Shown: in pieces, positions 14,636-21,655 of the stretch
Layout: each line of letters begins with the position of its first letter
Position numbering within the stretch: position 1 is the stretch's first letter
From: a virus
DNA: 23,610 bases
Virus record (IMG/VR): IMGVR_UViG_3300010883_013602
Location: 1-23,610 of that record
Strand: one strand, 5' to 3'
Made by a program: the position numbers and the translations under genes
The notes under the pieces: generated by a model
What the model was told of the DNA's origin: nothing
The model's database searches: none
The model's input: the letters and a program-made list of their open reading frames with translations, nothing else

Positions 14636-15677
14636 GAGTAATATATCAGAAGATCCTAAAAAGGATGTGTCTGAAACCATTGTAGAAGATATTGAAGAAA
14701 CATCTCATAAAGAACCAGAATTAGATTTATCTGTAGGTCAACTAGATGGAGTAGGTGGAATAACCACTAAAAAATTAGATACCTTCGGTGTAACATCTTT
14801 AATAGACATATGTATCAGAGGTGGTCGAGAAATATCAGAAATAACTGGAGTCACTAAAGCAAAAGCAGATGGATGGGTCTTTAATGCTCAGAAGATATTA
14901 GAAGACAATGACCTGATAAGAAAATCAGACATGGATATTATAGATTTAATGGAGTATCAAGACAATTTACCTACCATACCAACTAAATGTAAGTCAATAG
15001 ATGACATGTTTGGTGGTGGTATTAAACCAGAATGTGTCTATGAAGTGTATGGTGAATTTGGTTCAGGTAAAACACAGTTCTGTAATACATTAACAGTTGA
15101 GAGTATTAATAGTGGTGATAATGTAGTATGGGTAGACTGTGAAGATACCTTTAGACCTAGAAGAATAATTGAAATATTAAAAGTAAATGAGTATGCTGAA
15201 ACTAGAGAAGAAATTGAATCAAAATTAAAACACATAAGTTATTTTTACACACCAAATACAGAACAATTACTAGGAACTATCAACGCATTATCTAAAACAA
15301 TGGAGGAAAAACACCCAAAACTTGTGGTAATAGATGGTGCTATAGGTCAATTTAGGGAAGAATACCTAGGTAGAGGGACACTAGCAGACAGACAAAACCA
15401 AATAGCCAGACTTATGACACACATCAAAAACATATCATATTATTTTAGATGTACTGTAATATTTACAAACCAAGTTCAAACTGATCCATCAATTATGTTT
15501 GGAGATCCAGTTAAACCAATAGGTGGTAACGTTGTAGGACATGCTGCAACATATAGGATATACTTTAAGAAATCTGGTAAAAAAAGAATTGCCAGAATGG
15601 TAGATTCACCAGAACATCCAATATCAGATGCTGAATACAGATTGACAGCAAAAGGTGTAGAGGATATAGAAGAATGA
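14613..15677 (+). CDS. radA: RadA recombinase
   Basis: 354 aa. Residues 1-38 are acidic and variable. An N-terminal helix-hairpin-helix domain (LDGVGGITTKKLDTFGV, then the ITGVTKAKAD segment) is followed by the RecA core: Walker A G147-E-F-G-S-G-K-T154, Walker B LVVID (237-241), the YLGRGTLADRQ region and an L2-like segment FGDPVKPIGG. RadA forms filaments on single-stranded DNA and carries out strand exchange. It overlaps mcm, indicating coupled replication and recombination functions. Together with the nucleases downstream and the Cas4-like gene at the left it could make up a viral recombination-dependent replication set. Confidence 0.93.
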   Translation: MVRGKEHKSNISEDPKKDVSETIVEDIEETSHKEPELDLSVGQLDGVGGITTKKLDTFGVTSLIDICIRGGREISEITGVTKAKADGWVFNAQKILEDNDLIRKSDMDIIDLMEYQDNLPTIPTKCKSIDDMFGGGIKPECVYEVYGEFGSGKTQFCNTLTVESINSGDNVVWVDCEDTFRPRRIIEILKVNEYAETREEIESKLKHISYFYTPNTEQLLGTINALSKTMEEKHPKLVVIDGAIGQFREEYLGRGTLADRQNQIARLMTHIKNISYYFRCTVIFTNQVQTDPSIMFGDPVKPIGGNVVGHAATYRIYFKKSGKKRIARMVDSPEHPISDAEYRLTAKGVEDIEE

Positions 15678-15781
15678 TTACACTCAAGTGGCTAGATTAT
15701 GAATATAGGGGTTTAAACCCTAAAACATACGAAGGTTATTCTACGTTTGCCTGCATTGATACCACTTGCACACTTCTCTAA
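15674..15781 (+). CDS. Possible 35-aa peptide after radA
   Basis: ATG overlaps the radA stop (ATGA) and gives 35 codons (MITLKWLDYEYRGLNPKTYE...) ending within the stem-loop at 15774-15808. The overlap is the same type used by true genes here, and two cysteines (C27, C32) are present, but the frame covers two palindromic elements and could be incidental. Otherwise this interval is regulatory. Confidence 0.3.
   Translation: MITLKWLDYEYRGLNPKTYEGYSTFACIDTTCTLL
15709..15720. repeat. 12-bp perfect palindrome GGGTTTAAACCC
   Basis: Perfect palindrome inside an ATAGGGGT context that also appears at 22485 and 23391. It contains TTTAAA, so it could be an operator overlapping a TATA-like element. No protein can be assigned to it. 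Confidence 0.45.
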
Positions 15782-15808
15782 GGGTGACTAATAATCAACC
15801 CTAGAGAA
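15774..15808 (+). promoter_or_regulatory. Stem-loop just upstream of the 15812 gene
   Basis: TTCTCT-A-AGGGT (15774-15785) pairs with ACCCT-AGAGAA (15798-15808): 11 base pairs, one bulged A and a 12-nt loop. It ends 3 nt before ATG 15812, so as RNA it could limit translation or mark a processing or termination point between radA and the nuclease genes. Confidence 0.5.
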
Positions 15809-15811
15809 CGT

Positions 15812-16135
15812 ATGAGATTTTCCAATAGAAAAGCTGTTATGTGGTTATTGAAAAATGGTTATGATGAAATATGGTTAAAAGCACATGGTAGAAGACAAGA
15901 CTTAGTATATAATAGAGGTGATTGGTATAGAGCACTTGATTTGTGGAATTTATTTGACGGAATTTGTTTTGATGAAAAAGGAAACATAATTCTAATACAG
16001 ATAAAAACAAATGCATGGGCTTCCGAAAAACCATTTCATGAATTTTTGGCTGATAAGAAAAACCTAAGAATACTCTCAATAAATGTACGAGGAAAGCTTA
16101 AAACATGGGAAGTTCTTATTAGAAAGTATGACTGA
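15812..16135 (+). CDS. PD-(D/E)XK-like nuclease, 107 aa
   Basis: A compact fold with helix (AVMWLLKNGYDEIWLKA), then D49 (LWNLFDGICF) and the strand ILIQIKTN carrying Q63-x-K65. The D...(E/Q)xK arrangement and size resemble Holliday-junction resolvase (Hjc) and VRR-type small nucleases, although Gln replaces the usual Glu. Its position behind radA favours a recombination role such as junction resolution (inference). No TATA box sits at 26 nt, so it is probably part of the mcm-radA transcript, modulated by the stem-loop in front of it. Confidence 0.6.
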   Translation: MRFSNRKAVMWLLKNGYDEIWLKAHGRRQDLVYNRGDWYRALDLWNLFDGICFDEKGNIILIQIKTNAWASEKPFHEFLADKKNLRILSINVRGKLKTWEVLIRKYD

Positions 16136-16511
16136 GATAATTGGCAATGGTGAGGTTGTAACCCTAGAAATACTAAGAGATCTATATGGTGATGAAGGCA
16201 TATTATATAGTACACAGATACAGTTTAAAGACTTGATGACTCCTGATTTTAGAGAAGGTTTATCTGAAAGACAGATGAAAGAAAGTGTGGATATAGTAAT
16301 GTTCACATATTTTGAGACCATATGCATCAGGGTTCAAGGTAAAGATCATAAAGGATCATTAAAAAGTTGTAGGGATACGGTACAAAAACAGATGCTAGAG
16401 TGGTCAAACTGCAAAGTTATAGATATATGGTGGTATGACTGTCCAAACATATTCAAAAACAAGAAAAACGATGAATCAATAAGAGAAGTTAAAGAAGCTA
16501 TGGAAAGTTAA
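16128..16511 (+). CDS. Second small nuclease-like protein, 127 aa
   Basis: Start at ATG 16128 (8-nt overlap with the previous gene); an in-frame ATG at 16083 would add 15 residues but overlaps far more. The central part shows VDIVMF, then a strand ICIRVQGKDHKG with Q-x-K, followed by helix KSCRDTVQKQML, again recalling the D...(E/Q)xK core. The relation to the preceding gene is pattern level only; it could be a diverged partner. It overlaps the leftward 16508 gene by 4 nt, where the transcripts converge. Confidence 0.5.
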   Translation: MTEIIGNGEVVTLEILRDLYGDEGILYSTQIQFKDLMTPDFREGLSERQMKESVDIVMFTYFETICIRVQGKDHKGSLKSCRDTVQKQMLEWSNCKVIDIWWYDCPNIFKNKKNDESIREVKEAMES

Positions 16512-16789
16512 CCATACATAGATGAATCTGTTTCTTTCTTAGGTTCATCAGTTGTTTTACCATCCTTATCTTTAGAATCATGTGTGTGAGGTGGGTGTTC
16601 ATCATGTAAATATTGATGCATTAATGTTATTTTCTGTTGTAACATTTTATCACCCATTTTTAACAAGGCTAATTCAATCTCACCATAACTGATATTATCT
16701 TCCTTATATGATTTATCAATTAATGAGTCTAATTGGTCATAGAACTTATTAGATATATCTAACCTAATATCTTCTTGTTCGTCTGCCAT
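16508..16789 (-). CDS. Hypothetical protein with His/Asp tail, 93 aa
   Basis: ATG 16789 lies about 26 nt after a leftward TATA box. Residues 1-60 are helical (DISNKFYDQLDSLIDKSYKED, GEIELALLKMGDKMLQQK) with an RHH-like or small four-helix feel. The tail contains HDEHPPHTHD and is otherwise Lys/Asp/Thr-rich, which could bind metal or be disordered. No family recognised. Confidence 0.6.
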   Translation of the reverse strand: MADEQEDIRLDISNKFYDQLDSLIDKSYKEDNISYGEIELALLKMGDKMLQQKITLMHQYLHDEHPPHTHDSKDKDGKTTDEPKKETDSSMYG

Positions 16790-16810
16790 AGTATTTAAAG
16801 CTTTTAGAAC

Positions 16811-16820
16811 CTTTTAAACT
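16811..16820 (-). promoter_or_regulatory. TATA box for the leftward 16508-16789 gene
   Basis: AGTTTAAAAG on the minus strand, centred about 26 nt upstream of ATG 16789. A second TTTAAA lies closer but at an unsuitable distance. Confidence 0.45.
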
Positions 16821-16853
16821 TTATGACGTAAATCCCTTTATCACGCCCACAAC

Positions 16854-16872
16854 ATTAGTCAATCTTTTAATA
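16854..16872 (+). promoter_or_regulatory. Degenerate ACTAGTAA-TATA promoter
   Basis: ATTAGTCAATCTTTTAATA resembles the repeated element, with two changes in the upstream box; TATA centre about 25 nt before ATG 16894. Confidence 0.5.
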
Positions 16873-16893
16873 CATAATAATCTTTCTAATAAT

Positions 16894-17136
16894 ATGGATA
16901 ATCAGGTATCGGTAGATTTACGCATATATGGTGAAGATCGTGGGTGTTATTATAGTGAGACCCACAGGTGCTTAGTTAACCTCAATCATCATGAAAGTAT
17001 AGATGACGTCTATAAAACAATACAGCACGAATTAATCCATTTTTGCCTAGATGATTTGGGTGAAAATTTAACTATGGATGAGGGTCAAGAAGAGGCTCTA
17101 ATATTTAATATGCAGTGGGCTTCTTGCTCGATATAA
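16894..17136 (+). CDS. Mini HEXXH protein, 80 aa
   Basis: Leaderless ATG. H45-E-L-I-H49 lies in the helix VYKTIQHELIHF, and E63 or E67 (MDEGQEEALI) is a possible third, gluzincin-like ligand. At 80 residues it contains little more than a metal-binding helix pair with a short N-terminal sheet, far below most peptidases. It may be a minimal zincin, an inhibitor, or an accessory to a larger protease. The 3' end overlaps the convergent zinc protein gene at 17105-17320 by 32 nt. Confidence 0.65.
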   Translation: MDNQVSVDLRIYGEDRGCYYSETHRCLVNLNHHESIDDVYKTIQHELIHFCLDDLGENLTMDEGQEEALIFNMQWASCSI

Positions 17137-17320
17137 ATCCGTGTCTACCTCTAAACCTAGCCTTATTTCTAACTAATCCATTACAACAAGAGCATCTTAA
17201 CCTACCATTATCTTTACTCTCTCTACTAAGAAATCGTTTACCTACGAATTTAGCACAACTTTGACAGTAATAATTAAATCCAAGACTCTTGGTAAATCTA
17301 GAACATACACCATTACACAT
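17105..17320 (-). CDS. Zinc protein, 71 aa, paralogous to the 21446 product
   Basis: Start taken at the ATG that overlaps the previous stop (ATGTGTAA); an in-frame GTG at 17350 would overlap the previous gene by 38 nt. C2-x-G-x-C6, C19-x2-C22 and C43-x-C45-C46 are followed by a basic end (VRNKARFRGRHGF). The same order CxGxC...CxxCA...CxCC plus basic helix occurs in the protein at 21446-21655, so the two are likely duplicates. Probably a nucleic-acid-binding ribbon (inference). Confidence 0.6.
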   Translation of the reverse strand: MCNGVCSRFTKSLGFNYYCQSCAKFVGKRFLSRESKDNGRLRCSCCNGLVRNKARFRGRHGFISSKKPTAY

Positions 17321-17444
17321 TCTTAGTAACCTCCCTATAACATTTTTCACATAATGTCAATGCATCAAATTTTATTGGTTCAACTGGTAGATCACAAGTT
17401 AAACAAATATGACAGAATTCACAATATTCTACTGTCTCACTCAT
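17313..17444 (-). CDS. Mini zinc protein, 43 aa
   Basis: ATG overlaps the stop of the upstream gene (ATGAGTGA), and the stop overlaps the next start. Six cysteines in CxxC register (C8, C11, C14, C17, C32, C35) make one or two metal sites, ferredoxin- or ribbon-like. Overlaps on both sides and cysteine spacing strongly favour a real gene. Function unknown. Confidence 0.6.
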   Translation of the reverse strand: MSETVEYCEFCHICLTCDLPVEPIKFDALTLCEKCYREVTKNV

Positions 17445-17730
17445 CTTTCTTCCTCACGTTGAAACCCTGCATTCTATCATTAATATCATTACCATTCTCT
17501 AGGGCATATTCCTCATATACAACAGTTGCAGCAAAAGCCTCCTCTTCAACCTCATCATATATTTTCAAAATATCCTTAGTTTTAAGTTTTCTACATCTAT
17601 TTTTAGTAATTGCCATCATCATACCATCAACATCCATGCGAGGTTTATCCTTATCTCTACCACTTATAACATCGACTGTCATTAAAACTGAAAGGTGATA
17701 TAGAAACCTCTCTCTATCCGATAACGTCAT
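17437..17730 (-). CDS. Hypothetical helical protein, 97 aa
   Basis: Starts at a TAATG overlap with the upstream gene and ends overlapping the 43-aa zinc gene. Predicted mostly helical (RERFLYHLSVLMTVDVISG, LKTKDILKIYDEVEEEAFAAT), with a Met-rich MDVDGMMMAIT segment and no cysteine pairs or catalytic motif. An opposite-strand frame of similar length at 17354-17698 is its shadow. Function unknown. Confidence 0.6.
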   Translation of the reverse strand: MTLSDRERFLYHLSVLMTVDVISGRDKDKPRMDVDGMMMAITKNRCRKLKTKDILKIYDEVEEEAFAATVVYEEYALENGNDINDRMQGFNVRKKDE

Positions 17731-17984
17731 TACACCTTGTTCGCAAATGCATATTCATGCATTGATAGTTGTCGTTTTAATCCGTCATCATCCATTTCAT
17801 CGAAATATTCCTTTTTATCCTGATGCATGGGTATCCACAAACTTTTTTGTAGTTCAATTATTCTTTTTATTGTTTTACTTCTACTAAAAACCATTTCTTT
17901 AACCAATGATTCTAAATCTTCATCGGTTATAAGTTCTGTGGCTTGTTCTGCTGTAATATTTTTATTTTTTATTTGTGTGATCAT
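17730..17984 (-). CDS. Hypothetical helical protein, 84 aa
   Basis: Start placed at ATG 17984, about 24 nt after the TATA box of the leftward promoter at 18005-18023; a GTG at 18005 would lie upstream of the predicted transcript start. Helices NITAEQATELI, EDLESLVKEMVFSRSKTIKRIIELQ and DDDGLKRQLSMHEYAF. First gene of a five-gene leftward operon ending at 17105. Function unknown. Confidence 0.6.
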   Translation of the reverse strand: MITQIKNKNITAEQATELITDEDLESLVKEMVFSRSKTIKRIIELQKSLWIPMHQDKKEYFDEMDDDGLKRQLSMHEYAFANKV

Positions 17985-18004
17985 TACTGACTTTATTGAT
18001 CGCA

Positions 18005-18023
18005 CTATTTAAGTGTGTCTAGT
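18005..18023 (-). promoter_or_regulatory. ACTAGACA-TATA promoter, copy 8, inside the end of a gene
   Basis: Minus-strand ACTAGACACACTTAAATAG encodes the last residues and the stop codon of the VWA gene, while acting as promoter for ATG 17984. Confidence 0.75.
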
Positions 18024-19657
18024 ACTGCATTTCTAAATCTATTTGCCACTATAATACCACCATCATCCATATCTCTAACATGTATCACTTTACTTTTACC
18101 AAATACATCTTCAAGTATTCTACCACCCCATACATCTATACCTACTGACAACACAACCATTTCATTTGCTTGTCTTTTTGCTTTTAATGCTGCTTTTTTA
18201 TTCATTTTTAACAAAGTTTTTGCTGATATGTTGTAACCATAGTTTTGATACTGTGGTTGACCATCTGTTATTAATATTAATAATTTCTTTCTACCCTTCA
18301 TATGTTTCATCATTTTTGATGCATAATCTAATGCTAAATGGGTAGGTGTCATGTTGAAACCATACTTATTCTCTATAGATATCATTGCACAATCACCAAC
18401 TTCATTAATATCAGTCATACCTACTTCACCTTTACCATTACTAGACCAAACATTTGCTTTTAGATCTATATTTTTATAATCTTTAACAGAGTCAAAAAGT
18501 GTAGCAACTAAGTCTCTTACTTTTATCATTTTTTCATTCATTTTCATTGATGCAGAACCGTCTATTGATATCATGACAGATAAACCATGAGTTATTTTCT
18601 TATCAATAAAACAATTATTTATATCATAACCTCTAATTTTACCTTCAATATAAGATTCCATATCTATCTCATTACCATCATAACCTATGGTACTTTTTGG
18701 TATTTCAGATATGTTTCTAAACACTCTTCTTAAATTATGTGATACATGTTTATCAATATTATATTCATTCCTTAGTCTTTGTAGAGGTCTTAAATAAGCT
18801 GGTTTAATTATAGTATGTTTAGCATTCTCACTCATTGAATCCCTTAATTCATCTATCTCTATTTCACCGTCTTCTTTAGACTCTTTAATAGAATTTTCAT
18901 AATCTTGATCATCATTAAGATCATCAATAAAATTAGTATCGTCTTTAAGTGGATCAGATTTGAGCTGATCTACATCACTACCATCATACGGTTCTTTAAT
19001 ATGTTCAACAGGATTTGAACCACCATCTAATTCATTATCAACCCACTCATCAATTATTGGTTTTAATCTTTTTAATAAAATCAATGCACCAAGTCTACCC
19101 AAACTATGTACATCCTCTAATGCCTTCTTATAATCCTCAAAGTGTTTATGTTCAATAGCTAGATCTTCTCTGAAAAATCTAATATTTAATATAATATCAA
19201 CAGGATTAGATGAACATTTCACATGCATTTTACCTCTATTAGTTCTGGCTTTAATGAATCTCTTTTCATTTGCTAGCCATAGATTAGCCATTAATGATTC
19301 TATACGCTGATCTTCTAGTATATTAAATACATTCCAGTACGTTCTCTCTCTAGTTTTGTTTCCACTATCAGATACACCCTCACACCATCGATCAACAAGT
19401 TTTTTACCATCAGCTATAGGTGTACTCATAATAATATGTCCTAACTCATGGTTAAAAGCAGTGAATTTTTCAATACCTTTTACTGCTGGTGTTGCAACAT
19501 TAAGTATAAATTTTCTACCATTAAGTTCTTTATCCATAACCTTGTTATCATCATTCCAAAATACAACATCTATTTTACAATCTCTCATATGTTCAGCAAT
19601 ATCAGAGGTCTTCCTAAAGAACTCTTTATCACTTAGTAAATCTCTATCTCTAGCCAT
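18005..19657 (-). CDS. CobT-like protein: HEXXH domain plus VWA domain, 550 aa
   Basis: N-terminal zincin-like domain: H70-E-L-G-H74 in FTAFNHELGHIIMSTP, with a later E115-D-Q-R-x-E120 helix that could supply the third ligand. Residues 204-280 are an acidic linker. The C-terminal von Willebrand A domain has a complete MIDAS: D366-G-S-A-S370, T437 (NMTPTH) and D465 (LITDGQP). This layout matches metallopeptidase-VWA proteins related to CobT, which pair with MoxR/CobS AAA+ ATPases to remodel target complexes. The partner ATPase is encoded nearby at 20408-21355. The ATG shares a base with the stop of the preceding 72-aa gene. Confidence 0.85.
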   Translation of the reverse strand: MARDRDLLSDKEFFRKTSDIAEHMRDCKIDVVFWNDDNKVMDKELNGRKFILNVATPAVKGIEKFTAFNHELGHIIMSTPIADGKKLVDRWCEGVSDSGNKTRERTYWNVFNILEDQRIESLMANLWLANEKRFIKARTNRGKMHVKCSSNPVDIILNIRFFREDLAIEHKHFEDYKKALEDVHSLGRLGALILLKRLKPIIDEWVDNELDGGSNPVEHIKEPYDGSDVDQLKSDPLKDDTNFIDDLNDDQDYENSIKESKEDGEIEIDELRDSMSENAKHTIIKPAYLRPLQRLRNEYNIDKHVSHNLRRVFRNISEIPKSTIGYDGNEIDMESYIEGKIRGYDINNCFIDKKITHGLSVMISIDGSASMKMNEKMIKVRDLVATLFDSVKDYKNIDLKANVWSSNGKGEVGMTDINEVGDCAMISIENKYGFNMTPTHLALDYASKMMKHMKGRKKLLILITDGQPQYQNYGYNISAKTLLKMNKKAALKAKRQANEMVVLSVGIDVWGGRILEDVFGKSKVIHVRDMDDGGIIVANRFRNAVLDTLK

Positions 19658-19875
19658 TATTTAGTCTCATATACTCCGTCTCTTATTTTACCAGCATACA
19701 TCTTATATTTTGGACTTTTATATTTACCAGCTTTTGCTAACACCATTAATGTGATATTTTTAGGATATTCTTTAGGGTGTGCAATACATGTACATAGCAT
19801 ACACATATTATATTTAATCCAGCATCTTTTACCAGTTTTTACTTTAAATGATCTTTGACAGTTTTTACATCTCAT
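19657..19875 (-). CDS. Zinc protein, 72 aa, co-translated with the VWA gene
   Basis: Leaderless ATG about 26 nt after the leftward TATA box at 19895-19914. C3-x2-C6, C18, C25-x2-C28 and C30 form a cysteine cluster in a basic N-terminal half; the C-terminal half is Lys/Tyr-rich (AGKYKSPKYKMYAGKI). It is the first gene on the VWA transcript, and its stop overlaps the VWA start, so it may be an accessory factor of that system. Family unknown. Confidence 0.65.
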   Translation of the reverse strand: MRCKNCQRSFKVKTGKRCWIKYNMCMLCTCIAHPKEYPKNITLMVLAKAGKYKSPKYKMYAGKIRDGVYETK

Positions 19876-19894
19876 AATAAGGTATATATTCTAT

Positions 19895-19914
19895 CATATT
19901 AAAGTGTGTCTAGT
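19895..19914 (-). promoter_or_regulatory. ACTAGACA-TATA promoter, copy 9
   Basis: Minus-strand ACTAGACACACTTTAATATG; its TAG is the stop codon of the preceding gene. TATA centre about 26 nt before ATG 19875. The first 12 bases are identical to copy 8. Confidence 0.75.
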
Positions 19915-20134
19915 AATCAATTTCATCGCCACAGTTATCACAAGTATACATTTGAACCTCATCCTGACCATCAAATACATAGTCAGAACTATGGTGACAC
20001 TGGTGATTACATCCATGATCTAATGCATTAGAGTTTTCACTAGCACCTAACACCTCAAGTATTTTATCTAATTTAATATTAATTATTTTTATTCTCTCAT
20101 TCATTATTCTTAATTTATCAGTCAAGTTGTTCAT
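19910..20134 (-). CDS. Coiled-coil plus zinc-site protein, 74 aa
   Basis: Start chosen at ATG 20134, which overlaps the end of the upstream gene by 17 nt; a longer frame from 20302 merely reads through that gene in another frame and is low complexity. Residues 5-28 are a heptad-like helix (TDKLRIMNERIKIINIKLDK). The C-terminus carries C42, H44, C46, H47, H48 and a C65-x2-C68 pair. Possibly an oligomerising zinc adaptor for the AAA+/VWA module (inference). Confidence 0.55.
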   Translation of the reverse strand: MNNLTDKLRIMNERIKIINIKLDKILEVLGASENSNALDHGCNHQCHHSSDYVFDGQDEVQMYTCDNCGDEIDY

Positions 20135-20411
20135 CCCTCCATCTATCATAAGCATCTGGGTCTTCACCATCATCACCATCATTACATACTTGACATCCTT
20201 CAATACTCTCATCCTCACCTCTACCATAGTCACAGAATCTCTCACCGTCACATTCAGGACATGTATCTTTACACCCACACCCACATGGAATTTCAGTGTC
20301 ACCGTCTTTGTTTAATTTTAAATACCAACAATGTAAGCATAATTCTTTATCTGGTGAAGGTACTTCTTCAAAGTTATGAACGTTTTTACAAAAAAAGGAA
20401 CGAGGGGTCAT
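20118..20411 (-). CDS. Cys-rich acidic protein, 97 aa
   Basis: ATGA overlap with the AAA+ gene stop. Cysteines at 25, 28, 43, 45, 47, 51, 54, 60, 73 and 76 suggest two or three zinc sites. The CGCGCKxxCPxC stretch recalls DnaJ-type or rubredoxin-like knuckles and resembles the CQCGCKxxEICxxC segment of the 22524 protein. The end is strongly acidic (DGDDGEDPDAYD). Translational coupling suggests it serves the AAA+ ATPase, for instance as substrate adaptor. No family name can be given. Confidence 0.65.
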   Translation of the reverse strand: MTPRSFFCKNVHNFEEVPSPDKELCLHCWYLKLNKDGDTEIPCGCGCKDTCPECDGERFCDYGRGEDESIEGCQVCNDGDDGEDPDAYDRWRDEQLD

Positions 20412-21355
20412 TTGAATGACACCCCAAATGTTTCCTGTACTCTAGCCTTAATCAACTCATGTTCATTAGGGTCTGTATACTTTATCATTATTGTTTCTTT
20501 GATGGTATCAAGTAACACATTACTAACAATGTTAGGATCATCATCACTATAATCACTCAACAAGTCACGATAAACATCTACGAACTGTATAATATCTCTA
20601 GGAGATAATACATATTCTATATCACCCTTAGTTCTTAGACCATATGTGTCTTGTGCGAATGTCAATAATGGATTTTGTACTGTACTTTCTGGTATTTTAT
20701 CCCAATCAATAATTAGTTTTAATTGTTCTGATTTTGGGTAATCCCATACTCTACCTATGAATCTAGATCTTAGATCCTCTGTAAGGTTATTTACACCAGC
20801 ATATTCAATCGGATTAGTTGTTGCAATGATAGCAAGTTTACAATTTTTATTTAAACTGTAAGTTCTACCACCAGCAGTACAACTATTTCTCTTGTCAAGT
20901 GGTCTATTCAACCATTTTTGCATGTCGTGGTCTAATGCACCAACTTCATCCAAATACAACACAAGGTGTCCAAAGTGATTTGCTGTCTCAAAAGCAGTTG
21001 GTAAAAGACCTCTCTCAAAATACGAGCCATCTTTATCTACCTGTAATCTACCTTCAAGTTTAGCATGGTTTGTACCAGCACTACAGTTTATCTCTACTAA
21101 AGCATACCCTTTTGACTTACATATGGCATGTACTAGGGCAGTTTTACCAATTCCCTTTGCACCATATATTAAGTAAGGCATCGTGGCTCTTTCGATAACA
21201 TTCTCTAAACGTTTTCTTTCACCAGCTAAGTCAACATACTCACCCATGTCATCGATATTCTCTGATGAATAGAGATCAAAATTTATCCTATTAACACGGT
21301 CTTCTGCATCATTACCTGTTATTGGTGTTTCGAGAAACTTTACTTCTTCGCTCAT
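20408..21355 (-). CDS. CobS/MoxR-like AAA+ ATPase
   Basis: 315 aa. Walker A G65-A-K-G-I-G-K-T72, Walker B LVLYLDE (D136/E137), sensor 1 ATTN (178-181), arginine finger region L195-R-S-R-F199 and a sensor-2-type SPRDI late in the protein. The EGRLQVDKDGSYFERGLL stretch (101-118) is characteristic of the CobS/MoxR branch. These ATPases work with VWA partners; here the partner is probably the protein at 18005-19657. Homologues in marine viruses are often labelled cobaltochelatase CobS, but no cobN or other cobalamin gene is seen here. Leaderless ATG 25-30 nt after its TATA box. Confidence 0.85.
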   Translation of the reverse strand: MSEEVKFLETPITGNDAEDRVNRINFDLYSSENIDDMGEYVDLAGERKRLENVIERATMPYLIYGAKGIGKTALVHAICKSKGYALVEINCSAGTNHAKLEGRLQVDKDGSYFERGLLPTAFETANHFGHLVLYLDEVGALDHDMQKWLNRPLDKRNSCTAGGRTYSLNKNCKLAIIATTNPIEYAGVNNLTEDLRSRFIGRVWDYPKSEQLKLIIDWDKIPESTVQNPLLTFAQDTYGLRTKGDIEYVLSPRDIIQFVDVYRDLLSDYSDDDPNIVSNVLLDTIKETIMIKYTDPNEHELIKARVQETFGVSFK

Positions 21356-21376
21356 TGAATAGTTATTATTTTAATA

Positions 21377-21395
21377 TTATATAAACAGTACTAGT
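21377..21395 (-). promoter_or_regulatory. ACTAGTA-TATA promoter, copy 10 (AAA+ operon)
   Basis: Minus-strand ACTAGTACTGTTTATATAA, TATA centre about 26 nt before ATG 21355. It lies 10 nt from the rightward copy 11, forming a divergent promoter pair. Confidence 0.75.
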
Positions 21396-21405
21396 AGTTC
21401 ATTGT

Positions 21406-21423
21406 ACTAGACACTCTTAAGTA
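21406..21423 (+). promoter_or_regulatory. ACTAGACA-TATA promoter, copy 11
   Basis: ACTAGACACTCTTAAGTA; TATA centre about 27 nt before ATG 21446. Divergent to copy 10. Confidence 0.75.
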
Positions 21424-21445
21424 CTATAATTATACCAGTATCTGA

Positions 21446-21655
21446 ATGGGAGTAGGAGTATGTAAGGGACAGTGTTACTTGAAATATAGAGCACCAATAG
21501 GAAAGAGAACCTATCTACATGGAGGTAGACGATGCTCTGAATGTGCGTTGTTTCTTAAATGGGATGGTGTATACTGTCCTTGTTGTGGCACAAAACTACG
21601 TCACAAGATAAGATCCAGAGCCACACCTATATGCATGTACAAGGGAAGGTACTAG
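21446..21655 (+). CDS. Zinc protein, 69 aa, paralogue of the 17105 product
   Basis: Leaderless ATG. C6-x-G-x-C10, C30-x2-C33 and C44-x-C46-C47 are followed by a basic helix (TKLRHKIRSRA). Order and spacing mirror the leftward protein at 17105-17320. Its stop codon TAG lies within the next ACTAGTAA element. Probably a nucleic-acid-binding zinc ribbon; function unknown. Confidence 0.65.
   Translation: MGVGVCKGQCYLKYRAPIGKRTYLHGGRRCSECALFLKWDGVYCPCCGTKLRHKIRSRATPICMYKGRY

Noticed and set aside
17354-17698. Plus-strand open frame of 114 codons
   Set aside because: It lies opposite two leftward genes that overlap their neighbours with proper start/stop junctions; its Ser/Leu-rich product is typical of an antisense shadow and it has no promoter.
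20135-20302. N-terminal extension of the 19910 frame
   Set aside because: Repetitive Val/Met composition arises from reading the Cys-rich 20118 gene in another frame; the ATG at 20134 with a short overlap is the better start.
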